Below, piece after piece: positions 1 through 5,874 of a DNA stretch of 6,729 bases; position 1 is the first letter of the stretch, and the number at the start of each line of letters is the position of its first letter. The translations under genes were made by a program, and so were the position numbers. The stretch is taken from NCBI GenBank assembly GCA_020832725.1, contig JAFIEC010000049.1, positions 1 to 6,729 of the forward strand, given 5' to 3'. The notes under the pieces were generated by a model. That model made no database searches, was not told the origin of the DNA, and saw nothing but the letters and a program-made list of their open reading frames with translations. Source of the DNA: Paracoccaceae bacterium (GTDB lineage Bacteria > Pseudomonadota > Alphaproteobacteria > Rhodobacterales > Rhodobacteraceae).

Positions 1-1745
1 GCTTCGGCCTGTCGGGGCTGGTGGGTCACCGCACCGGGGGCACCATCCATATCGTGGTGAACAACCAGATCGGCTTTACCACGGCCCCCCATTACAGCCG
101 GTCCAGCCCCTACCCCACCGATATCGCGCTGATGGTCGAGGCCCCCATCTTCCACGTCAACGGCGACGACCCGGAAGCGGTGGTACATGCGGCCAAGGTG
201 GCGGTGGAATACCGCCAGAAATTCGCGCGCGACGTGGTCATCGACATCTTCTGCTATCGCCGCTTCGGCCATAACGAGGGCGACGAGCCGATGTTCACCA
301 ATCCGGTGATGTACAACCGGATCAAGCGCCACAAGACAACGCTTCAGCTCTATACCGAGCGTCTGGTGGCCGACGGCCTGATCCCCGAGGGCGAGATCGA
401 GGACATGAAGGCGGCCTTTCAGGCCACGCTGCATGACGAGTTCGAGGCCAGCAAGGACTACAGGCCCAACAAGGCCGACTGGCTGGATGGCCGCTGGAGC
501 CACCTCAACCGCGAGGGCGAGGAATACCAGCGCGGCGAGACCTGGGTCGAGCCCGAGCGCCTGCAGGAAGTGGGCCGCGCCCTGACCTCCGTGCCCGAGG
601 GGGTGGAGGTGCACCGCACCGTCCAGCGCCTGATGGAGGCACGCGGCCAGATGTTCGAGACCGGCCGCGGCTTTGACTGGGCGACCGCCGAGGCGCTGGC
701 CTTTGGCACGCTGCTGCTGGAGGGCTATCCGGTGCGCCTGTCGGGCCAGGATTCGATCCGCGGCACCTTCAGCCAGCGCCACTCTGCGGTGATCGACCAG
801 AAGACCGAGAGCCGCTACTTCCCGCTCAACAACATCCGCGAGGGGCAGGCCCGGCTTGATGCGATCGACTCGATGCTGTCGGAATATGCCGTGCTCGGCT
901 TTGAATACGGCTATTCGCTGGCCGAGCCGAACGCATTGGTGATGTGGGAGGCCCAGTTCGGCGATTTCGCCAACGGCGCCCAGATCATGTTCGACCAGTT
1001 CATCTCTTCGGGCGAGCGCAAGTGGCTGCGCATGTCGGGCCTTGTGATGCTGCTGCCCCACGGCTTCGAGGGACAGGGGCCGGAGCATTCCAGCGCGCGG
1101 CTGGAGCGGTTCCTGCAGAACTCCGCCGAGGACAACTGGATCGTGGCCAATTGCACCACGCCGGCCAATTACTTCCACATCCTGCGCCGCCAGCTGCACC
1201 GCAGCTTCCGCAAGCCGCTGGTGCTGATGACGCCCAAATCGCTGCTGCGCCACAAGATGGCGGTTTCCGACATGGCGGATTTCCTGCCCGGCTCCAGCTT
1301 TCACCGGGTGTTGTGGGATGATGCCGAAAAGGGCCATTCCGATCTGGAACTGGCCCCCGACGACCAGATCCGCCGCGTGGTCCTGTGCTCGGGCAAGGTC
1401 TATTACGATCTGCTGGAGGAGCGCGACGCGCGCGGGCTCTCGGATGTCTACCTGATGCGGCTGGAGCAATTCTATCCGTTCCCCGCCCTGACGCTGACCA
1501 CCGAGCTGGGACGCTTCCGGCAGGCCGATATCGTCTGGTGCCAGGAAGAGCCCAAGAACCAGGGCGGATGGTCATTCGTCGAGCCCAGTCTGGAATGGGT
1601 GCTCGGGCGGATCGGCTCTGATTGCGCGCGTCCGCGCTATGTCGGCCGGCCCGCAGCGGCCTCGCCTGCGACGGGGCTTCTGTCGGCGCACAAGAAACAG
1701 CAGGCGGCGCTGGTCGACGAAGCGCTGCGCTTGGAAGGGAACTGA
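1..1745 (+). CDS. sucA: 2-oxoglutarate dehydrogenase E1 component, 3' part (5' end outside window)
   Basis: E1 decarboxylates 2-oxoglutarate on thiamine diphosphate and succinylates the lipoyl group of E2; it acts in the cytoplasm in the TCA cycle. The reading frame is open from base 3, with no start codon needed, and ends at TGA 1743-1745. About 580 residues are visible, matching roughly the last 60% of the E. coli protein as I remember it; the N-terminal region and the first half of the ThDP site (GDA-type motif) lie upstream. Visible landmarks are VVNNQIGFTT near base 51 (ThDP/Mg2+ binding), CYRRFGHNEGDEP near 252, WEAQFGDFANGAQ near 945, and LLPHGFEGQGPEHSSARLER near 1050. The last holds the conserved active-site histidine (codon 1059-1061). 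The C-terminus has the family signatures CSGKVYYDLLE, WCQEEPKNQG and YVGRPAAASPA. The GTG at 21 is an internal valine codon, not a start. No frameshift is seen. sucB follows after 4 nt. Confidence 0.97.
   Translation, partial: FGLSGLVGHRTGGTIHIVVNNQIGFTTAPHYSRSSPYPTDIALMVEAPIFHVNGDDPEAVVHAAKVAVEYRQKFARDVVIDIFCYRRFGHNEGDEPMFTNPVMYNRIKRHKTTLQLYTERLVADGLIPEGEIEDMKAAFQATLHDEFEASKDYRPNKADWLDGRWSHLNREGEEYQRGETWVEPERLQEVGRALTSVPEGVEVHRTVQRLMEARGQMFETGRGFDWATAEALAFGTLLLEGYPVRLSGQDSIRGTFSQRHSAVIDQKTESRYFPLNNIREGQARLDAIDSMLSEYAVLGFEYGYSLAEPNALVMWEAQFGDFANGAQIMFDQFISSGERKWLRMSGLVMLLPHGFEGQGPEHSSARLERFLQNSAEDNWIVANCTTPANYFHILRRQLHRSFRKPLVLMTPKSLLRHKMAVSDMADFLPGSSFHRVLWDDAEKGHSDLELAPDDQIRRVVLCSGKVYYDLLEERDARGLSDVYLMRLEQFYPFPALTLTTELGRFRQADIVWCQEEPKNQGGWSFVEPSLEWVLGRIGSDCARPRYVGRPAAASPATGLLSAHKKQQAALVDEALRLEGN
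1733..1740 (+). promoter_or_regulatory. Ribosome binding site of sucB
   Basis: GGAAGGGA lies 9 nt before the ATG at 1750, inside the last codons of sucA. It decides the sucB start: the same frame is open further upstream (an ATG at 1639 lies inside sucA), but the lipoyl domain begins directly after the ATG at 1750, as is usual for E2 proteins. Confidence 0.7.
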
Positions 1746-1749
1746 GACC

Positions 1750-3279
1750 ATGCCCATCGATGTCCGCGTCCCCACCCTGGGGGAGAGCGTTACCGAAGCC
1801 ACCATCGCCACCTGGTTCAAGAAGCCCGGCGAGGCGGTCGCCGCCGACGAGATGCTGTGCGAGCTGGAAACCGACAAGGTGACCGTGGAAGTGCCCAGCC
1901 CTGCGGCGGGCGTGCTCTCCGAGATCGTGGCCCCCGAGGGCACGACCGTCGGGGTCGATGCGCTGCTGGCCACCATCGCCGAGGGCGAAGGCGCGGCCGA
2001 GGCCAAACCCGCCGCCCCCGCACCGAAGGAGGCCGAGGCGCAAGACGAGGGCGAGAGCCTTGACGTCATGGTCCCCGCACTGGGCGAGAGCGTCTCCGAG
2101 GCCACGGTGGCCACATGGTTCAAGAAGCCCGGAGAGGCGGTCACCGCCGACGAAATGCTGTGCGAGCTGGAAACCGACAAGGTCAGCGTGGAGGTGCCAA
2201 GCCCCGCCGCAGGCGTGCTGGCCGAAATTCTGGCCGAAGAGGGCAGCAGCGTGGCCGCAGGCGGCAGGCTGGCGATCCTGCGCACGGGCGCGGGCGCGGG
2301 TGCGGCCAAGGCACCGGCAACCGACGCCCCCGCAAGGGCCCCCGCGCAGGACAGCGGCACCGCCCGCGACGTGGAGCATGCCCCCTCGGCGCGCAAGCTG
2401 ATGGCAGAGCGCGTCATCGACCCTGCGCAGGTGAAGGGCAGCGGGCGTGACGGGCGCATCATGAAGCACGACGTGCCCGAGACCGCACCCGCCTCGGCCC
2501 CCGCCGCCGCGCCATCCTCTGCCCCGGCGGCCCGCGCCCCCGCGCCCGCCCCCCGCGCGCCCGTCCCCGCCGAGGATGCCGGCCGCGAGGAACGCGTGCG
2601 CATGACCCGCCTGCGCCAGACCATCGCGCGGCGGCTGAAGGACGCCCAGAACAACGCTGCCATGCTGACCACCTACAACGAGGTGGACATGTCCGGCGTC
2701 ATGGACCTGCGGGCCGAATACAAGGACCTGTTCGAAAAGAAGCACGGGGTGAAGCTCGGCTTCATGTCCTTCTTCACCAAGGCCTGCTGCCACGCCCTGC
2801 GCGAGGTGCCCGAGGTCAATGCCGAGATCGACGGGCAGGATGTGGTCTACAAGAACTTCGTCCATATGGGCGTGGCCGTGGGCACGCCCTCGGGCCTTGT
2901 CGTGCCGGTGGTGCGCGACGCCGACCAGATGAGCTTTGCCGCCATCGAGAAGAAGATCGCCGAACTGGGCCTGCGCGCCCGCGACGGCAAGCTGACCATG
3001 GCCGACATGCAGGGCGGCACCTTCACCATCTCCAACGGCGGGATCTACGGCTCGCTGATGTCCTCGCCCATCCTGAACCCGCCGCAATCGGGCATTCTGG
3101 GCATGCACAAGATCCAGGAGCGCCCGGTGGTGGTGAAGGGCCAGATCGTGGCGCGGCCGATGATGTACCTGGCGCTGAGCTATGATCACCGGATCGTGGA
3201 CGGCAAGGGGGCGGTGACGTTCCTTGTCCGCGTCAAGGAGGCGCTGGAGGACCCGCGACGGCTGCTGATGGATTTGTGA
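1750..3279 (+). CDS. sucB: 2-oxoglutarate dehydrogenase E2 (dihydrolipoyllysine succinyltransferase), two lipoyl domains
   Basis: E2 forms the core of the OGDH complex and transfers the succinyl group from lipoyl-lysine to CoA. The product is 509 aa. Domains in order: lipoyl domain 1 (residues 4-76, lipoylated lysine K43 in ELETDKVTVE), an Ala/Pro/Glu linker (about 78-103), lipoyl domain 2 (105-177, K144 in ELETDKVSVE), an Ala/Pro linker (178-207), the peripheral E3/E1-binding domain (about 209-243, with PSARKLMAE and GSGRDGRIMKHDV), a third Ala/Pro linker (244-275), and the catalytic domain (about 280-509). The catalytic motif DHRIVDG is at 479-485 (H480 and D484), and FTISNGGIYGSLMSSPILN is at 425-443. 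Most OdhB/SucB proteins have one lipoyl domain and about 400-430 residues, so the extra length here is the second domain and its linker. I chose the start at 1750 for its ribosome binding site and for the N-terminal lipoyl motif. The position after sucA and the succinyltransferase-type C-terminus favour SucB over the pyruvate or branched-chain E2. Confidence 0.97.
   Translation: MPIDVRVPTLGESVTEATIATWFKKPGEAVAADEMLCELETDKVTVEVPSPAAGVLSEIVAPEGTTVGVDALLATIAEGEGAAEAKPAAPAPKEAEAQDEGESLDVMVPALGESVSEATVATWFKKPGEAVTADEMLCELETDKVSVEVPSPAAGVLAEILAEEGSSVAAGGRLAILRTGAGAGAAKAPATDAPARAPAQDSGTARDVEHAPSARKLMAERVIDPAQVKGSGRDGRIMKHDVPETAPASAPAAAPSSAPAARAPAPAPRAPVPAEDAGREERVRMTRLRQTIARRLKDAQNNAAMLTTYNEVDMSGVMDLRAEYKDLFEKKHGVKLGFMSFFTKACCHALREVPEVNAEIDGQDVVYKNFVHMGVAVGTPSGLVVPVVRDADQMSFAAIEKKIAELGLRARDGKLTMADMQGGTFTISNGGIYGSLMSSPILNPPQSGILGMHKIQERPVVVKGQIVARPMMYLALSYDHRIVDGKGAVTFLVRVKEALEDPRRLLMDL
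1759..1977 (+). repeat. Lipoyl-domain coding repeat, copy 1
   Basis: This segment encodes lipoyl domain 1 of SucB (residues 4-76) and repeats at an offset of exactly 303 nt in copy 2. Over residues 4-60, 49 of 57 amino acids are identical to copy 2. Over 1801-1920 against 2104-2223 I counted 16 mismatches in 120 bases (about 87% identity), including an identical 29-base run at 1852-1880. The last 16 residues of the domain diverge much more (6 of 16 identical). Confidence 0.9.
2062..2280 (+). repeat. Lipoyl-domain coding repeat, copy 2
   Basis: This segment encodes lipoyl domain 2 of SucB (residues 105-177, lipoyl-lysine codon 2179-2181). It is the in-frame tandem partner of copy 1 at 1759-1977; the identical 29-base core lies at 2155-2183. 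The Ala/Pro-rich linkers around it are not detectably repeated. Confidence 0.9.
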
Positions 3280-3283
3280 GGCA

Positions 3284-3982
3284 ATGCCACTCGTTGCGGC
3301 CAAAGATTTCGAGAGCTTACCGAGCGATCCTATGGCTCGCTGGCTGCAGCTTCGTGACTTGATGGAAAAGCGCCTAGATAGCTTCGATGACATGAACGAG
3401 GGCGGCAACGATACAGTCAACCTGCTCGAATATGTTCATGTTCTTACTGCTGCTGCCGATGAGTTGGGCGTAGGCGCTCTTGAAACGATATCTCCCGCGA
3501 ATGTGCGCGAAGAGTTCGATGTGTTCCGTGCAAGCGTAGCAGGGTTAGCTACGCGACTGAGCCTTCGTTCAAATGAAGACGGATCACTCTACAGCGTGTC
3601 GCTCGGACGCCCGACACGAAAGAAAATTCTAATTGAAATAGAAACGCTTCGTGCGCTGATAAAGGCTTCCGAACTTTCTGAGTCACAAAAATCTCGGGCG
3701 TTGGGCCAGGTAGACCAGCTTCAAGTTCTTATAATTGCACCGAAGACGGATATCGCGCGCGTTGGTGTTCTATTAGCTGGGATCGGAGCTTTCGCGGTTG
3801 GAACAACGGCTTTCTTGGCCGATGCACCCAAGGCGCTTGGAACGATTTCCGCGCTCGTTGGTGCCGAGAAGATTGAAGAAGAGACCGAGCAGGCTTTGAT
3901 CGAAGGCTTCAAGAACAGATTGCAGATCGAGGATTTGCGTGAACCGCGGGTCGATCAAGCAAACGATGAAATTCCTTTCTGA
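3284..3982 (+). CDS. Unrecognised low-GC gene: putative membrane-anchored protein inserted in the OGDH operon
   Basis: I do not recognise this 232-aa protein and assign no function. The N-terminal two thirds (about 15-150) is soluble, charged and apparently helical, with Leu-rich stretches at 20-62, 75-92 and 113-150 and a beta-like SLYSVSLG segment near 101-108. A hydrophobic stretch at about 159-178 (VGVLLAGIGAFAVGTTAFL) looks like one transmembrane helix, and a weaker hydrophobic stretch at 183-194 follows. The tail (195-232) is charged, mostly acidic, with EKIEEETEQ. There is no signal peptide. GC is about 52% in two sampled 60-base lines, and the gene uses TTA, CTA and ATA codons that its GC-rich neighbours avoid, which suggests horizontal acquisition. 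The start is uncertain. ATG 3284 lies 4 nt after the sucB stop with a GAGG only 2 nt upstream, so translation may depend on coupling to sucB. An in-frame ATG at 3332 (residue 17) is the alternative. The open frame over 699 nt, with a compact hydrophobic segment, supports a real gene. Confidence 0.85.
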   Translation: MPLVAAKDFESLPSDPMARWLQLRDLMEKRLDSFDDMNEGGNDTVNLLEYVHVLTAAADELGVGALETISPANVREEFDVFRASVAGLATRLSLRSNEDGSLYSVSLGRPTRKKILIEIETLRALIKASELSESQKSRALGQVDQLQVLIIAPKTDIARVGVLLAGIGAFAVGTTAFLADAPKALGTISALVGAEKIEEETEQALIEGFKNRLQIEDLREPRVDQANDEIPF

Positions 3983-3984
3983 GG
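3981..3984 (+). promoter_or_regulatory. Ribosome binding site of the MAPEG gene, overlapping the upstream stop codon
   Basis: GAGG overlaps the TGA stop (3980-3982) of the inserted gene and stands 7 nt before the ATG at 3992. The same TGAGGC string follows sucB at 3277-3282, where the spacing to the next ATG is only 2 nt. The site therefore looks native to the MAPEG gene rather than to the inserted gene. Confidence 0.6.
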
Positions 3985-3991
3985 CGCATCC

Positions 3992-4381
3992 ATGACCCCC
4001 GAACTCCTCGTGCTCACCCTCGCGGCCCTTCTGCAGGTGGTGCAGTTCGTCCTCTACTCGGCAAGCGCGAACCGGCAGGTCGGCCCGAGATACGCCGCAG
4101 GCCCCCGCGACGAGCCCCGGCAACTGACCGGCACCGCCGGGCGGCTGCAGCGGGCGCTGAACAACCATTTCGAGGGGCTGATCCTGTTCGGCATCGCAGC
4201 GGTGGTGCTGACGCTGTCGGGGGGCGGCAGCGCCTTTACCGCCGCCTGCGCCTGGGTCTATCTGGGGGCCCGCATCCTCTATGTTCCGGCCTATGCGCTG
4301 GGCTGGGCACCGGGGCGGTCGATCATCTGGGGGGTGGGCTTTCTGGCCACGATCGCCATGCTGGTGGCGGCCCTCTTCTGA
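3992..4381 (+). CDS. MAPEG family membrane protein
   Basis: This is a 129-aa integral inner-membrane protein with four hydrophobic segments (about 4-24, 60-78, 81-103 and 110-128), the usual size and topology of the MAPEG superfamily (membrane-associated proteins in eicosanoid and glutathione metabolism). The family hallmark is seen at 51-62 as RLQRALNNHFEG (Arg-Ala-x-x-Asn-x-x-x-Glu type), followed by the second helix, with R94, Y97 and Y101 in helix 3. Characterised relatives in eukaryotes bind glutathione. Bacterial members are mostly uncharacterised, so the substrate is unknown. Its composition is GC-rich like sucB and lpdA. It lies 9 nt after the low-GC gene and 54 nt before lpdA, in the same orientation, so it is probably co-transcribed with the OGDH genes, but nothing in the sequence ties it to OGDH chemistry. 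Confidence 0.88.
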   Translation: MTPELLVLTLAALLQVVQFVLYSASANRQVGPRYAAGPRDEPRQLTGTAGRLQRALNNHFEGLILFGIAAVVLTLSGGGSAFTAACAWVYLGARILYVPAYALGWAPGRSIIWGVGFLATIAMLVAALF

Positions 4382-4389
4382 CAACAGCC

Positions 4390-4406
4390 GCGCGCGGGCA
4401 GCGCGC
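4390..4406 (+). other. Hairpin upstream of lpdA (first of two)
   Basis: GCGCGC (4390-4395), loop GGGCA, GCGCGC (4401-4406): a perfect 6-bp stem starting 8 nt after the MAPEG stop codon. No T-run follows, so it is not a classical terminator. It could be an mRNA processing or stabilising element, or a chance product of high GC. Confidence 0.35.
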
Positions 4407-4411
4407 CAATT

Positions 4412-4424
4412 GGGCCAAAGGCCC
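4412..4424 (+). other. Hairpin next to the lpdA ribosome binding site
   Basis: GGGCC (4412-4416), loop AAA, GGCCC (4420-4424): a 5-bp all-GC stem directly abutting the GGGGAG Shine-Dalgarno at 4425-4430. Its position could affect ribosome access to lpdA. No terminator T-run is seen. Confidence 0.35.
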
Positions 4425-4430
4425 GGGGAG
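4425..4430 (+). promoter_or_regulatory. Ribosome binding site of lpdA
   Basis: GGGGAG stands 5 nt before the ATG at 4436. It supports that start, which also puts the FAD-binding Rossmann motif at the usual distance from the N-terminus. Confidence 0.7.
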
Positions 4431-4435
4431 AAACC

Positions 4436-5824
4436 ATGGCAAGCTACGACGTGATCTTCATCGGCTCGGGCCCGGGCGGCTATGTCGGCGCCATTCGTGC
4501 AGCCCAGCTCGGCCTGCGGGTCGCCTGCGTGGAGGGGCGCGAGACGCTGGGGGGCACCTGCCTCAACGTGGGCTGCATCCCGTCCAAGGCACTCCTGCAT
4601 GCCACCCACCAGCTGCACGAGGCCCAGCACAATTTCGCCGCCATGGGCCTCAAGGGCAAGGCCCCCTCGGTCGACTGGAAACAGATGCTCTCCTACAAGG
4701 ACGAGGTCATCGGCCAGAACACCAAGGGCATCGAGTTCCTGTTCAAGAAGAACAAGGTGGACTGGCTCAAGGGCTGGGCCTCGATCCCCGCCCCGGACCA
4801 GGTGAAGGTAGGCGACGAGGTCCATGAGGCGCGCCGGATCGTCATCGCCACCGGATCGGAATCCAGCCCCCTGCGCGGTGTCGAGGTGGACGAGAAGGTC
4901 GTGCTCACCTCCACCGGCGCGCTGGAGCTGGGGCGCATCCCCCGGCGCATGGTGGTGATCGGCGGCGGCGTGATCGGGCTGGAGATGGGGTCGGTCTATG
5001 CCCGCCTCGGCGCGGAGGTCACGGTCATCGAATATCTCGACCGGCTGATCCCCGGCAATGACGGCGAGGTCGCCAAGGCGTTTCAGCGCATCCTGCAAAA
5101 GCAGGGCCTGAGCTTTGTTCTGGGCGCGGCGGTGCAGGAGGTGGCGACGGCCAAGGGCAAGGCCCGTGTCACCTACGCCCTGCGCAAGGACGACAGCACC
5201 CACGAGATCGAGGCCGAGGCGGTGCTGGTGGCCACGGGCCGCAGACCCTTTGTCGACGGGCTGGGCCTCGAGGCGCTGGGCGTGAAGATGACCGAGCGCG
5301 GCCAGATCGCGGTGGATCGCCACTATGCCACCAGCGTGCCCGGCATCCACGCCATCGGCGATTGCATCCCCGGCCCGATGCTGGCCCACAAGGCCGAGGA
5401 CGAGGGCATGGCCGTGGCCGAGATTCTGGCCGACAAGGCGGGCCATGTGAATTACGGGGTCATCCCCGGCGTCATCTACACCCACCCCGAAGTCGCCTCG
5501 GTGGGCGAGACCGAGGAGAGCCTCAAGGAAGCGGGCCACGCCTACAAGGTCGGCAAGTTCAGCTTCATGGGCAATCGCCGGGCCAAGGCCAATTTCGCCG
5601 CCGACGGCTTCGTCAAGATCCTCGCCGACAAGCAGACCGACCGTATCCTGGGCGCGCATATCATCGGGCCGATGGCGGGCGACCTGATCCACGAGATCTG
5701 CGTGGCGATGGAATTCGGGGCAGCGGCCGAGGATCTGGCGCGCACCTGCCACGCCCATCCCACCTATTCCGAGGCCGTCCGCGAGGCCGCCCTTGCCTGC
5801 GGCGACGGGGCGATCCACGCCTGA
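4436..5824 (+). CDS. lpdA: Dihydrolipoyl dehydrogenase (E3)
   Basis: E3 is a cytoplasmic homodimeric flavoprotein that reoxidises dihydrolipoyl groups of E2 with NAD+. It serves the OGDH complex here and possibly other 2-oxoacid dehydrogenases. The product is 462 aa, a normal family length. The FAD-binding motif GSGPGG is at 10-15, and the redox-active disulfide is C42/C47 in GGTCLNVGCIPSK. The NAD-binding Rossmann motif GGGVIGLEMGS is at 176-186, and ATGRRP is at 266-271. The second FAD motif HAIGD is at 305-309. The C-terminal dimer-interface motif HAHPTYSEA (439-447) holds the catalytic base H441 and its partner E446. All key residues are present. Placement after sucA and sucB favours an OGDH-dedicated E3; whether the genome has a second lpd cannot be seen. 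The stop TGA 5822-5824 is followed by a convergent gene. Confidence 0.97.
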   Translation: MASYDVIFIGSGPGGYVGAIRAAQLGLRVACVEGRETLGGTCLNVGCIPSKALLHATHQLHEAQHNFAAMGLKGKAPSVDWKQMLSYKDEVIGQNTKGIEFLFKKNKVDWLKGWASIPAPDQVKVGDEVHEARRIVIATGSESSPLRGVEVDEKVVLTSTGALELGRIPRRMVVIGGGVIGLEMGSVYARLGAEVTVIEYLDRLIPGNDGEVAKAFQRILQKQGLSFVLGAAVQEVATAKGKARVTYALRKDDSTHEIEAEAVLVATGRRPFVDGLGLEALGVKMTERGQIAVDRHYATSVPGIHAIGDCIPGPMLAHKAEDEGMAVAEILADKAGHVNYGVIPGVIYTHPEVASVGETEESLKEAGHAYKVGKFSFMGNRRAKANFAADGFVKILADKQTDRILGAHIIGPMAGDLIHEICVAMEFGAAAEDLARTCHAHPTYSEAVREAALACGDGAIHA

Positions 5825-5854
5825 GAGACGGCATGGCGACCGGGATGTGGAACC

Positions 5855-5874
5855 GGGGGGCGAGGCCGCCCCCC
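5855..5874. terminator. GC hairpin between convergent lpdA and gntR-type gene, possible bidirectional terminator
   Basis: GGGGGGCG (5855-5862), loop AGGC, CGCCCCCC (5867-5874): a perfect 8-bp stem with a 4-nt loop, in the 50-bp gap between two convergent stop codons and directly adjacent to the regulator's stop. The symmetric stem would form in both transcripts. No T-run follows on either strand, so it departs from the canonical intrinsic terminator; Rho assistance is possible. Confidence 0.55.

Noticed and set aside
1639..1749. Upstream extension of sucB to an ATG at 1639
   Set aside because: It would overlap sucA and add non-lipoyl residues; the ATG at 1750 has a ribosome binding site and begins exactly at the lipoyl domain.
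1000..3420. Very long open frame on the minus strand across sucA-sucB
   Set aside because: It is antisense to two well-recognised enzymes; its product is His/Gly/Arg/Ala-rich low-complexity sequence typical of shadow frames in GC-rich DNA, and it has no recognisable motif.
3284..3982. Integron-type gene cassette explanation for the inserted gene
   Set aside because: No attC-like inverted repeat or integrase is visible at either boundary; only the short TGAGGC repeat is seen.
3773..5818. Long minus-strand open frame opposite lpdA and the MAPEG gene
   Set aside because: It mirrors the codon structure of lpdA, has no domain motif, and crosses three unrelated genes; it is a composition artefact.
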